Assembly: GCA_002439085.1 (NCBI GenBank)
Contig: DJSW01000026.1
Location: 41,903 to 104,683 of the forward strand
DNA from: Alphaproteobacteria bacterium UBA6324
GTDB lineage: Bacteria; Pseudomonadota; Alphaproteobacteria; CAAGCB01; CAG-977
DNA length: 62,781 nt
Reading direction: 5' to 3'
In this document: positions 34,927 through 43,673 of the stretch, piece after piece
Position numbering within the stretch: the first letter of the stretch is position 1
Layout: each line of letters opens with the position of its first letter
The notes under the pieces: generated by a model
What the model saw: only the letters and a program-made list of their open reading frames with translations
What the model was told of the DNA's origin: nothing
The model's database searches: none
Translations under genes and position numbers: made by a program

Positions 34927-35687
34927 ACGCGTTGAAATATCTGTATGTCGGCGCGGTTTATCTGGTTTTGTACGCGCCTTTGCTGGTGACGATCTGCTTT
35001 TCGTTCAACGATTCGGTTTCCGCAGACGCGTGGTTCGGATTCACGGTGAAATGGTACGAACGCCTGTTCGCGGACAAAAGCCTGATCAACTCCGCTTTGC
35101 GGTCGCTGTTTTTGGCGGCGTCCGTGGCGACGACATCAACCGTTGTCGGGACGATCATCGCGATCGCTTTGCACCGCTACCGTTTCATCGGGCAGAAAGT
35201 CGTTTACGGGTCGCTGTCCGTGATCATGCTGTCGCCGGAGATCATTCAGGGCATCTCTTTGGTGATGATCTTTGTGATTTTGGGGATTCCGCTGGGCTTT
35301 TCGACGCTGCTTCTGTCGCACACGGTGTTTTGTTTCCCGTTCGTCACGATCACCGTTTTGGTGCGGTTGAAAGGCGTCAACCGCAATTTGGCCGAAGCGG
35401 GCGCCGATCTGGGCGCGTCGGATGTCGATATCGTGCGGTTCATTTTGATCCCGCTGATTCTGCCCGCCGTTTTCGCCGGCTGGCTGATGAGCTTCACGCT
35501 GTCGATCGACGACGTGATCATCAGCTTTTTCGTCGGCGGCAAGAATTACGAAATCCTGCCGATGAAGATTTATTCCATGGTCAGGACGGGCATTCAACCG
35601 GACGTGAACGCGTTGTGCGCCGCACTGTTTTTCGCGACGTTCGCGGTCGTGATGCTGTCCTACCGTTTGGTGCGGAACAGGAAATAG
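34920..35687 (+). CDS. potC: Polyamine ABC transporter permease
   Basis: A 255-aa permease with about six spans and the conserved SLVMIFVILGIPLGF and the EAA-type loop NLAEAGADLGASDVDIVRFI. LPMKIYSMVRTGIQPDVNAL is typical of PotC. It closes the potABC operon. In most bacteria potD, the periplasmic binding protein, comes next; here the next gene is an unrelated lipoprotein on the other strand. The binding protein must be elsewhere for the system to work. Confidence 0.92.
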   Translation: MVNALKYLYVGAVYLVLYAPLLVTICFSFNDSVSADAWFGFTVKWYERLFADKSLINSALRSLFLAASVATTSTVVGTIIAIALHRYRFIGQKVVYGSLSVIMLSPEIIQGISLVMIFVILGIPLGFSTLLLSHTVFCFPFVTITVLVRLKGVNRNLAEAGADLGASDVDIVRFILIPLILPAVFAGWLMSFTLSIDDVIISFFVGGKNYEILPMKIYSMVRTGIQPDVNALCAALFFATFAVVMLSYRLVRNRK

Positions 35688-35708
35688 GGGCGGGGCGCCG
35701 CGGGGCGG

Positions 35709-36641
35709 TCACGGCCGGCCGCCGCCGTATTCCTTTCTGTCCGATTCCAGCTGCGCTTTGGGATAGCGGTACATCAGCCACATTTTGAACGTGTTTCCGG
35801 ATTTGTATTTGAATTCGGAAAACAGGCGCAATCCTTTCAATGAAACTTTGACCGAACCGTCCAGCCGGCCGGTGACGGGCGCGCTGGCTTTGTTGTAAAT
35901 GTCCTGAACGGCGGCTTTTTTCGCCGCACTCAAGGTGTCGCCCTCGCCGTACCCGATATAGGTGATGTTGCTGCGGTCGGTTTGGCCGATGTAGCCCTCT
36001 TTTTCATACAAAGCGACCCAATCGGGATAATGGACGCGCCGACCGTTTTCGTCCGCGGCGGGGGCGATGTCGTTGTACCGCTTCAACACCGCGTTGGCGT
36101 AATCCGTGGAGGATCGACATTCGTCCATTTTGATCAGATCGTCCGCCGGGATTTGCGTCAGCTGCGACAATTCGCGCAGGTATTCGCCCGCCCGCCTTTG
36201 CGCCAGCTCTTTTTCCACCTCGAAATAATTCGTCAGGATGAAACGGCGGATTTTGTCGTCGTCGCTTTCCTCATAGCCGTTTTCCGGAACCATGTCGAAA
36301 AAATACCGGTCGGCGTCATAGCGGTAAATGCTGCCGGACAGGTAGTCCGTCGTGGTCGAATACACGCCGCCGGTGGTCGTGCCGAACATGAAAAAGGGGC
36401 TGAACGACACGGTGATCGTGCCTTGCACCGTTTTGTACCCCTGTTTGCGCGCGGTCAGGTACAACGGATTGTTGGTGCGTTTGATCCACACGGAACACGG
36501 CGTGGTGCACGCGACGGGCAGTCCGGATATCTGAACGTCGTTCACGTTGCTGTCGAAATGCAGTTCTTGCATCGAACCGTGCATGACCGACCCGCATCCG
36601 GCCAGCTGCAACAAAAAAGCGAAAATCGGAAACAGTTTCAT
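35709..36641 (-). CDS. Lipoprotein with PEGA-like N-terminal region
   Basis: A 310-aa lipoprotein: MKLFPIFAFLLQLAGC gives a lipobox LAGC with Cys16. The start at 36641 is chosen because the signal peptide starts there; the open frame extends 33 codons further without a lipoprotein-compatible start. The first 80 mature residues (DVQISGLPVACTTPCSVWIK, YLTARKQGYKTVQGTITVSF) resemble PEGA-type beta domains. A helical region with a possible structural role follows, then a third part (TYIGYGEGDTLSAAKKAAVQ) that recalls LPP20/SIMPL-like segments. Function unknown. Only a weak ribosome site is seen. It converges on potC. Confidence 0.72.
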   Translation of the reverse strand: MKLFPIFAFLLQLAGCGSVMHGSMQELHFDSNVNDVQISGLPVACTTPCSVWIKRTNNPLYLTARKQGYKTVQGTITVSFSPFFMFGTTTGGVYSTTTDYLSGSIYRYDADRYFFDMVPENGYEESDDDKIRRFILTNYFEVEKELAQRRAGEYLRELSQLTQIPADDLIKMDECRSSTDYANAVLKRYNDIAPAADENGRRVHYPDWVALYEKEGYIGQTDRSNITYIGYGEGDTLSAAKKAAVQDIYNKASAPVTGRLDGSVKVSLKGLRLFSEFKYKSGNTFKMWLMYRYPKAQLESDRKEYGGGRP

Positions 36642-36741
36642 TTTTTTATCCAAAATATTAAATCTTAAATGGTTGTGTATATGATATATGCACATCAAAA
36701 GATTTGTAAAATAAAAAGTTGTTTGGATTGAAATTTTCATC

Positions 36742-36916
36742 TAAAAGGTGTATCGACCCTTGCGCCGGAAAGTGGCGGCGGATGAGAAAGGTTGGTCAAC
36801 TTTTGGTGGTCGTGTTTGTGGAGGAGAGGTCGCAACCGCTTTGGGGGCGGGCGGATTCTTTTATTGCTTTTGTGTGGTCGCGTGGGCGGGCGCAGGCAGG
36901 GGGCGGTGACCGCATA
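36742..36916. other. G-rich spacer before the repeat array
   Basis: About 175 bp with no credible gene, G-rich on the plus strand like the spacer at 10236. Its end (about 36887-36916, with GCGGTGACCGC) is a copy of the type-A spacer of the array that follows. Confidence 0.45.
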
Positions 36917-37357
36917 GTTTTCGCTTAGCCAATTACGCCTATGGCTCGACTTCGACCGCTTCCGCGCTCTCGTTTCGCCAAGGCTCGTGGGGTTGCGGGC
37001 GCAGGCACAGGGTGGCGGCGTTTCAGTTTTCGCTTAGCCAATTCCGCCTATGGCTCGACTTCGACCGCTTCCGCGCTCTCGTTTCGCCAAGGCTCATTGA
37101 GTTTGCAGACGAAAACAGGCATCCCAGCCTGTTTTCGCTTAGCCAATTCCGCCTATGGCTCGACTTCGACCGCTTCCGCGTTCTCGTTTCGCCAAGGTTC
37201 GCGGGGTTGCGGGCGCAGGCAGGGGGCGGTGACCGCATAGTTTTCGCTTAGCCAATTCCGCCTACGGCTCGACTTCGACCGCTTCCGCGCTCTCGTTTCG
37301 CCAAGGCTCATTGAGTTTGCAGACGAAAACAGGCATTCCAGCCTGTTTTCGCTTAGC
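36917..37357. repeat. Mosaic array: four 70-bp repeats with two alternating spacers
   Basis: Four nearly identical 70-bp units lie at 36917-36986, 37026-37095, 37131-37200 and 37240-37309, with a 13-bp start of a fifth (GTTTTCGCTTAGC) at 37345-37357. Each begins GTTTTCGCTTAGCCAATT and ends GTTTCGCCAAGG(C/T)TC. Units are joined in turn by a 39-bp type-A spacer (36987, 37201) and a 35-bp type-B spacer (37096, 37310). Spacer B ends in GAAAACAGGC-ATCCCA-GCCT, which pairs with the next unit's start (10-bp stem GAAAACAGGC/GCCTGTTTTC). The second type-A spacer and the copy before unit 1 contain GCGGT-G-ACCGC. Because one period is 109 bp, not a multiple of 3, this is not a tandem protein repeat. It lies just upstream of the phosphate operon. 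Confidence 0.85.
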
Positions 37358-37456
37358 ACTTTACATTCTTTTTACCAGTTGCTAGGATAATCGGATAAAC
37401 TGAAGGATCATAAGGCGACCCCGCGGGTTGTTTTTTTTATGAAATGAGGAATTGAA

Positions 37457-38119
37457 ATGAATTTATCCAAAGGCTTGTCCATGTTTTACAGCAGCCGCGC
37501 GCTGGAAAACAAAATCGACGAATTTCTTGACCGTATTTCCGAAGCCGGCCTGATTTATAAAAAAGCCATCCACGTCTTTTTGGAACACGGCGTGACCGAG
37601 GATTTCGTCACCCACGCCGACCAGATCGGGCACATCGAATCCCGCGCCGACGAATTGCGCCGCGAAATCGAAACGGGGCTGTACGAACAGAACCTGATCC
37701 CCGATTTGCGCGCCGACGTGTTAAGTCTGGTCGAGGATTTGGACGCCATTTTGAACGCCTACGACGCCAGCGGATACCGGTTCACCATCGAACAGCCCGT
37801 GTTCCCCGCGACCTTGCATCCCGACGTGTTGGCCATTGTTGAATCCGTTACCAATTCGGTCGAGCAGATCACAATCGCCGCGCGCACGTTCTTCCGCGAT
37901 TTCAATTCCTGCCGCGACTATATTCACAAAGTCCGCTTTTACGAAAGCGAAGCCGACCGCATCAGCACGAAAATCAAACGCGCCGTCTATTCGTCGGATC
38001 TGCCGCTGGCCAACAAAATGCACGTTTGCAGCTTTGTCGAAATGATCGACAATCTGGCCGACATGGCCGAAGACATCACCGACAAGCTGGCCATTTACGT
38101 TATCAAACGCGACAACTGA
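37457..38119 (+). CDS. PhoU-like Pit accessory protein (DUF47)
   Basis: A 220-aa helical protein of the DUF47/TIGR00153 family, related to PhoU. It usually sits beside a Pit transporter and probably tunes phosphate entry. Marks are FYSSRALENKIDEFLDRISE, HIESRADELRREIE, RFYESEADRISTKIKRAVYS and NLADMAEDITDKL. GAGGAATTGAA precedes the ATG at 37457. It is 12 nt before pit in the same operon. Confidence 0.9.
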   Translation: MNLSKGLSMFYSSRALENKIDEFLDRISEAGLIYKKAIHVFLEHGVTEDFVTHADQIGHIESRADELRREIETGLYEQNLIPDLRADVLSLVEDLDAILNAYDASGYRFTIEQPVFPATLHPDVLAIVESVTNSVEQITIAARTFFRDFNSCRDYIHKVRFYESEADRISTKIKRAVYSSDLPLANKMHVCSFVEMIDNLADMAEDITDKLAIYVIKRDN

Positions 38120-38131
38120 CGGGTGGTTTAA

Positions 38132-39661
38132 ATGGGGACTTCGGGAATCGTATTTCTGTCCAGCGGTCTGTTTTTAGGGTGGTCTTTGGGCGCGAACGAC
38201 GCCGCCAACATCTTCGGCACCGCCGTCAGCACCCGCATGGTGAAATTCAAAACGGCCGCGGTGGTGTGCAGCATTTTCATCATGCTGGGCGCCGTGATCA
38301 GCGGCGTCGGCGCGGCTTACACTTTGGGCAGTTTGGGTGCGATCAACGCGATCGGCGGGGCGTTCGTGACGACGTTCGCCGCCGCGTTCACCGTGTATTC
38401 GATGATCAAGTGCGGGCTGCCCGTTTCCGTGTCCCAAGCCGTCGTCGGCGCGATCATCGGGTGGAACTGGTTCACCGATTCCGTCACCGATGTCAATTCG
38501 ATCGTCCGGATCGCTTCGACCTGGGTGGCGTGTCCGCTGTTGGCCGCGACGTTCGCCGCCGTTTTATACATCGTGTTTAAAAAGCTGCTGGGATCGGTCA
38601 AAATCCATTTGCTGCGCCGCGACGCCTGCACGCGTCTGGCGATGATTTTGACGGGGGCGTTCGGCGCGTATTCTTTGGGCGCGAACAACATGGCGAACGT
38701 CGTGGGCGTGTTCGTCCCCGTCGCGCCGTTTTCGGAATTTTCGTTCGGCGGGCTGCATTTTTCCGCCGTGCAGCAGCTGTTCTTCGTCGGTTCCGTGGCG
38801 ACGGCCGTCGGCGTGTTCACCTATTCCTACAAGGTTATGGGAACGGTCGGCAAAGGGTTGATGCCGCTGTCCCCGTTCGCGGCGTGGGTCGTCGTTTTGG
38901 CGCAATCCATGGTGCTGTTCGTTTTCGCGTCCGAAGGGTTGGAATATTTTCTGGCGTCGCACAACCTGCCGGTCATCCCCTTGGTGCCGGTTTCATCGAC
39001 GCAGGCCGTCGTCGGCGCGGTGATCGGCATCGGCGTATGCAAAGGGGCGGCGAAAAACATTAAATGGAGCGTCGTCCTGCGCATTATGTGCGGTTGGGTA
39101 ATCACGCCCGTCATCGCCGCCGGAATCTGCTTTTTCTCGCTGTTTTTCATGCAAAACGTGTTCAACCAGCAGGTTTACGTTCCGAAAACCTACACGATGT
39201 CGGAAAAGGTGTTCAACCGCATCGTCGATCAGGGATTTTCCGCCGGCAAGCTGAGCACGCTGAAAGGCGAGAAGTTCGGATCGGGCATCGAATTCATCCG
39301 CGCGGTCGAAAGACGGCTGGGCAAGCTGAGCGGCGCGCAACAGCAAAAGATGCTGGACATTGCCGAAAACGTCCGCCTGTCCGTTGACGCCGACAAGATC
39401 GAAACGCTGGACAACCGGCTGTTTTCCGCCGACGAATTGGCGCAGATCAAGGAATTGACCGGCCAGCGGTTCAATTATCGCTGGGAATTGCAGGCGGCTT
39501 TGGCCAAAACGGGGGCGAATTGGGAATACCGTCCGGCGACGATTTTGAACAAGCAATACAACAAAATGCTGTCGCAAAAGCTGACCGTGATTGAAAACGC
39601 TTTCATCGTCCGCGCGACGGACAAGAAAAGAACGTCCGCCTGCGGCTGTTCCGAACGGTGA
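38132..39661 (+). CDS. pit: Inorganic phosphate transporter, Pit family
   Basis: A 509-aa low-affinity phosphate symporter in the inner membrane. The duplicated GANDAAN-type signatures are visible: FLGWSLGANDAANIFGTAVS and YSLGANNMANVVGVFVPVAP. About ten membrane spans end near residue 345 (ITPVIAAGICFFSLFFMQNV). After this comes an unusual soluble C-terminal region of about 165 residues, helical and charged (EKVFNRIVDQGFSAGKLSTL, NRLFSADELAQIKELTGQRF), ending in Cys residues. That extension may bind the upstream PhoU-like protein or sense phosphate; this is inference. Terminator follows. Confidence 0.9.
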   Translation: MGTSGIVFLSSGLFLGWSLGANDAANIFGTAVSTRMVKFKTAAVVCSIFIMLGAVISGVGAAYTLGSLGAINAIGGAFVTTFAAAFTVYSMIKCGLPVSVSQAVVGAIIGWNWFTDSVTDVNSIVRIASTWVACPLLAATFAAVLYIVFKKLLGSVKIHLLRRDACTRLAMILTGAFGAYSLGANNMANVVGVFVPVAPFSEFSFGGLHFSAVQQLFFVGSVATAVGVFTYSYKVMGTVGKGLMPLSPFAAWVVVLAQSMVLFVFASEGLEYFLASHNLPVIPLVPVSSTQAVVGAVIGIGVCKGAAKNIKWSVVLRIMCGWVITPVIAAGICFFSLFFMQNVFNQQVYVPKTYTMSEKVFNRIVDQGFSAGKLSTLKGEKFGSGIEFIRAVERRLGKLSGAQQQKMLDIAENVRLSVDADKIETLDNRLFSADELAQIKELTGQRFNYRWELQAALAKTGANWEYRPATILNKQYNKMLSQKLTVIENAFIVRATDKKRTSACGCSER

Positions 39662-39675
39662 TGTGAAGCAAAAGA

Positions 39676-39703
39676 AAAAGCCTCCGTTTCCGGAGGCTTT
39701 TTT
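39676..39703. terminator. Bidirectional terminator
   Basis: AAAAAGCCTCCG/CGGAGGCTTTTTT stem-loop between pit and the convergent ettA gene; A-run and T-run on opposite sides. Confidence 0.9.
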
Positions 39704-39709
39704 ATGCGC

Positions 39710-41392
39710 TTATTGGCGCACCAACGGTTTGTATTTCACGCGGTGGGGCTGGTCGGCCTCCGCGCCCAGACGGCGTTTTTTGTCGGCTTCGTATTCCTCG
39801 AAATTGCCCTCGAACCATTCGACGTGGCTGTCGCCCTCGAACGCCAGAATGTGCGTCGCGATGCGGTCAAGGAACCAGCGGTCGTGGGACGTGACGACGG
39901 CGCATCCGGGGAACGCCAGCAACGCCTGTTCCAACGCGCGCAGGGTGTCAACGTCCAGATCGTTCGTCGGTTCGTCCAGCAAAATGACGTTCGCGCCGGA
40001 TTTCAGCATTTTCGCCATATGGACGCGGTTGCGTTCGCCGCCGGACAGCAGGCCGACTTTCTTTTGTTGATCCGCGCCTTTGAAATTGAATTGGCCGACA
40101 TAGGCGCGCGACGGGATTTTGCGTTTGCCCAGCGTGACTTCGTCGTTTCCGCCGGAGATTTCCTCCCACACCGTTTTGTTCGGATCGAGTTCGTCGCGGC
40201 TTTGATCGACATAGCCCAAAACGACCGTGTCGCCGATGCGGAACGTCCCCGCGTCGGGCTGTTCCTGCCCCGTGATCATGCGCATCAGGGTCGTTTTGCC
40301 CGCGCCGTTCGGCCCGATCACGCCGACAATGCCGCCGGGGGGCAGTTTGAACGACAAATCGTCGATCAGCAAACGGTCGCCGTAGCCTTTGGACACGTCC
40401 TTGGCTTCGATGACCAGATCGCCCAGACGCGGGCAGGGCGGAATGACGATCTGCGCGTTTTCGATCGTCTGCTTGTCGGCTTCGTTGACCAAAGCGTCAA
40501 AAGCCTGAATACGGGCTTTGTTCTTTGCCTGACGGGCGCGCGGGGATTGCCGGATCCATTCCAATTCCTGTTTGATCGTGCGCTGGCGGGCGGATTCCTC
40601 TTTGGCTTCCTGCGCCAGACGTTTTTCTTTCTGTTCCAGCCACGACGAATAGTTGCCCTCGTACGGGATGCCTTCGCCGCGATCCAGTTCCAAAATCCAC
40701 CCCGTCACGTTGTCGAGGAAGTAGCGGTCGTGCGTGACCATGACGACCGTCCCCGGATAGTCGTGCAGATGCTGTTGCAGCCACGCGACGGATTCCGCGT
40801 CCAAATGGTTGGTCGGTTCGTCCAACAACAGCAGATCGGGTTTGGACAGCAACAGACGGCACAGCGCGACGCGGCGTTTTTCGCCGCCGGACAGCTTCGT
40901 CACGTCGGCGTCGGCGGGCGGACAGCGCAGGGCGTCCATAGCGATTTCGATCGTGCGTTCCAAATCCCACCCGTTGCACGCGTCGATTTTTTCCTGCAAT
41001 TCGCCCTGTTCGGCGATCAGCGCATTCATTTCATCGTCGCTCATCTCTTCGCCGAATTTCATGGACAGTTCTTCAAACCGTTTCAGCAGATCGCGCGTTT
41101 CCCCGCATCCGTCCATAACGTTTTCCATGACGGTTTTGTTCGGATCCAGCTGCGGTTCCTGCGGCAGATAGCCGACGCTGGCGCCCTCGGCCGCCCAAGC
41201 TTCGCCGTTGAATTCGGTTTCGATGCCCGCCATGATTTTCAGCAGCGTGGATTTACCCGCGCCGTTCGGTCCCAAAACGCCGATTTTCGCCCCCGGAAAG
41301 AACGACAGCCAGATGTTGTGCAGAACCTGTTTTCCGCCGGGGTAGGTTTTGGACAGGTTTTTCATAACGTAAATATACTGGTACGCAGCCAT
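39710..41392 (-). CDS. ettA: Energy-dependent translational throttle protein EttA (ABC-F)
   Basis: A 560-aa ABC-F ATPase that binds the ribosomal E site and gates the first translation steps according to ATP/ADP. Two ABC domains are complete: Walker A GPNGAGKST and GPNGAGKTT, signatures LSGGEKRRV and LSGGERNRV, Walker B LLLLDEPTNHLD and VILLDEPTNDLD. The linker (about 245-325, GNYSSWLEQKEKRLAQEAKE) and the arm insert in domain 1 fit EttA, as does total length. No membrane spans. Convergent with pit. Confidence 0.93.
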   Translation of the reverse strand: MAAYQYIYVMKNLSKTYPGGKQVLHNIWLSFFPGAKIGVLGPNGAGKSTLLKIMAGIETEFNGEAWAAEGASVGYLPQEPQLDPNKTVMENVMDGCGETRDLLKRFEELSMKFGEEMSDDEMNALIAEQGELQEKIDACNGWDLERTIEIAMDALRCPPADADVTKLSGGEKRRVALCRLLLSKPDLLLLDEPTNHLDAESVAWLQQHLHDYPGTVVMVTHDRYFLDNVTGWILELDRGEGIPYEGNYSSWLEQKEKRLAQEAKEESARQRTIKQELEWIRQSPRARQAKNKARIQAFDALVNEADKQTIENAQIVIPPCPRLGDLVIEAKDVSKGYGDRLLIDDLSFKLPPGGIVGVIGPNGAGKTTLMRMITGQEQPDAGTFRIGDTVVLGYVDQSRDELDPNKTVWEEISGGNDEVTLGKRKIPSRAYVGQFNFKGADQQKKVGLLSGGERNRVHMAKMLKSGANVILLDEPTNDLDVDTLRALEQALLAFPGCAVVTSHDRWFLDRIATHILAFEGDSHVEWFEGNFEEYEADKKRRLGAEADQPHRVKYKPLVRQ

Positions 41393-41464
41393 TTTAATCC
41401 TCTTGTTTGAATGAATTTAAGGCTGTTATACCAGACGCGGCGCGTTCTTCAAAGGAAAATAAGC

Positions 41465-41863
41465 TTAGTCGCCTTTCTCTTCGCCCCGCTTGAACACCAA
41501 CGTTTTACCGTCTGTCGTCGTCAACGTCAGCGTGTCGCCGTCGCGGTCGTATCGGGCGATTTTGTCCAGCGTTTGCAAAAAATCGCGTTCCGCCTGCATC
41601 AACGGGCGGGGTCCCATCATCATGGTCGATCCTGCCGGATTCAGTTTCAGCTTGTTTCCGTTTTCCGTATATGACCCGAAATAGCGGTTGATGGCCGCTT
41701 TGCCGGCGAATTTGTGTTCCGCGGGGGTGAAGCTGATAGAGATTTCCGCGCCGTTCATCGCGTTTTGCAACAGGTATGTTCCGGAATCCAGTTGCGCCGT
41801 CGCGGTTTGGTGCGTGCAGGCGGACAACAGACAGGCGGAAAGGGCGGTCAACAGTTTTTTCAT
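41465..41863 (-). CDS. META-domain lipoprotein
   Basis: A 132-aa lipoprotein with signal MKKLLTALSACLLSAC (lipidated Cys16). The rest is a META/HslJ-like beta domain: GKAAINRYFGSYTENGNKLK, then AGSTMMMGPRPLMQAERDFL, which matches the family's G-x-x-T-x-M...E core, and TLTTTDGKTLVFKR. HslJ-like proteins sit in the cell envelope; a stress role is suggested but unproven. It lies between ettA and the DUF2207 gene, on the same strand as both. Confidence 0.85.
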   Translation of the reverse strand: MKKLLTALSACLLSACTHQTATAQLDSGTYLLQNAMNGAEISISFTPAEHKFAGKAAINRYFGSYTENGNKLKLNPAGSTMMMGPRPLMQAERDFLQTLDKIARYDRDGDTLTLTTTDGKTLVFKRGEEKGD

Positions 41864-41927
41864 GGCGATCCTCCGGTAAAAAGCAACTTTTTTATATTGT
41901 CCGGCTTTTGACGGTGAAAGGCAAGCG

Positions 41928-43673
41928 TTATCGTCCGCCGCCGCCGCCCCCGCCGAAACCGCCGCCGGAACATCCGCCGCCGTTTGATCCGGACCGCGAC
42001 GGCGGTGTGCAAGCCGTTGACGCGCAGGAGCTGAACCCGCCGAAATCGGACGCGTGAAAACGCCCGCCCGAATACCACGACGGGCGGTATTGCGTCATAT
42101 CGGTCAGACGGCGCATTTTATTTTCCCATTCTTTTTCCAATCCGAATAAAACGGCGTAGGGCAGTAATCGTTCCATTTTCGCGCAATCAACGGGGGTGGA
42201 AATGCCCGTATCGACCGCCTTTAAAAACATTTTAATGCCGTCGATATGGGCGGAAACGTCCTGTCCCCGTCGCGTCGGACGGACGATCAGGTGCGCGTAA
42301 ATCAAAATCGCCAATCCGCCCGCCGCATAGAAAACAAAAGATTCCCGAATGTCGGGATTTTCCGCGGCGGTGGTCAGCGTCATCATTGAAAAATGAAACG
42401 CGACGAACAGAAAAACGAAAACTGGCGCGAATTTGAACGTTTTGGTGGCGATCATCGCCAAAACGCCTTTGCCTGCCGGAATTAAAAAAATCAAGTAAAA
42501 GGCCAGAAGCGCGATCAAATGCGGCGCGCCCGCCCGCCACAGCTGAAACGCCGCCGATCCCAGCAATAACAAAATCGCGCCGGCGACCAACCCGCGGTTT
42601 GCGGCGAAACAATCCGCCGTTTTCGCCGCCAGAAAACTTTTCAACGCTTTGCGGCACAGGTTCATTTCGGCGGAATACTTGCCATTCAAACGCACGGGAA
42701 AGCGCAAATTCTTGTCCAGAATCTTTTCTTCGCCGTTTTTGGGCGCGCGCGCTTGTTCAATCGTAAAATCATCTTTGCCGTCGCAACGGATTTTCAAAAA
42801 TCCGGAAACGCACCCTTGCAACAACGCGGCGGACAGGCTTGATCCGTCGTCGCGTCCGTAACTGTCGATAAAGTGCGCCGTCGCGGGCGTAACGTCCGGA
42901 ATGTCGTCGAAACGCGGCATGACGGCCGGTTTTTCGGGGTCTTTGCCGTACAACGCCCAAGTGACGATCAGATACCCCAGCAAAACGATTGCGGACAGCC
43001 GCGCCGGAAAGCGGTCGCGCAAAGGGATGGGCAGGGCGTCAACAAATCCCTTTTCAAATCCGACGGCGACGGTCAATCCCTCGTTCGGATTTAAATAAGC
43101 GGCTGAAAAAACGCCCGTTTCCGGATCGAAAGCGGCGGGCGTTTTGCTTCCCCGTTTTCCGGCGTAACCGGCGGTTTGCAGGATTTTCGCACCGTGCGGA
43201 ACAATGACGCGCGCGGACGCCCTTTCAATCGGAAAAGCCCAATCGTTGCCCGTGACGTTCCAATAGATTTCGTCATAGCCGTCAAACGCCCGCACCGTGT
43301 TCGACGCCTGATAGGTGAGTTCAAACGTGTACAATCCGTTGCGCGGCAGAAACTCGTCCGTTCCCGTGTTGATGCGAAACCGTCCGTTCGCGTTTTCCGT
43401 AAACCACGGTTCGGGCTTTCCGTCGCGTTTGACCGACAGGACGCGGTATCCGACGCCGCGCGTTTGCGGCAGATCGCGGTAAATGCCGCGTTTGATTTGC
43501 TTTCCCTCGCGGTTGACGGTGACGCGTTCCGTCACGGTGACGGACGCGTCGGGATTGACGCGGATCGTCGATTGATAATCGCGGATCGTTTCGTCCGCGG
43601 CTGCGGAAAACGAAAACAGCCAAATCGGCGCGAACAGCAGAAACTTTGCGAGGCTAGAAAGAAACGGCGACAT
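41928..43673 (-). CDS. DUF2207 membrane protein, LemA partner
   Basis: A 581-aa membrane protein with a signal peptide (MSPFLSSLAKFLLFAPIWLF...SAAA). A periplasmic DUF2207 domain (IRDYQSTIRVNPDASVTVTE, GIYRDLPQTRG) precedes a first membrane span near residue 240. A cytosolic part follows, then more membrane spans (about 365-480) and a Gly/Cys tail GGGCSGGGFGGGGGGGR typical of the family. The start at 43673 is preferred because it begins the signal peptide. The gene overlaps lemA by 20 nt, the classic lemA-DUF2207 pair. Function unknown; often linked to envelope quality control. Confidence 0.88.
   Translation of the reverse strand: MSPFLSSLAKFLLFAPIWLFSFSAAADETIRDYQSTIRVNPDASVTVTERVTVNREGKQIKRGIYRDLPQTRGVGYRVLSVKRDGKPEPWFTENANGRFRINTGTDEFLPRNGLYTFELTYQASNTVRAFDGYDEIYWNVTGNDWAFPIERASARVIVPHGAKILQTAGYAGKRGSKTPAAFDPETGVFSAAYLNPNEGLTVAVGFEKGFVDALPIPLRDRFPARLSAIVLLGYLIVTWALYGKDPEKPAVMPRFDDIPDVTPATAHFIDSYGRDDGSSLSAALLQGCVSGFLKIRCDGKDDFTIEQARAPKNGEEKILDKNLRFPVRLNGKYSAEMNLCRKALKSFLAAKTADCFAANRGLVAGAILLLLGSAAFQLWRAGAPHLIALLAFYLIFLIPAGKGVLAMIATKTFKFAPVFVFLFVAFHFSMMTLTTAAENPDIRESFVFYAAGGLAILIYAHLIVRPTRRGQDVSAHIDGIKMFLKAVDTGISTPVDCAKMERLLPYAVLFGLEKEWENKMRRLTDMTQYRPSWYSGGRFHASDFGGFSSCASTACTPPSRSGSNGGGCSGGGFGGGGGGGR

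Noticed and set aside
36917..37357. CRISPR array
   Set aside because: Units are 70 bp, longer than CRISPR repeats, and the spacers are two recurring sequences, not unique. No cas genes are near.
36941..37359. Short open frames in both strands of the repeat array
   Set aside because: The 109-bp period breaks the frame between units, no ribosome sites are seen, and the frames stay open only because of base composition.
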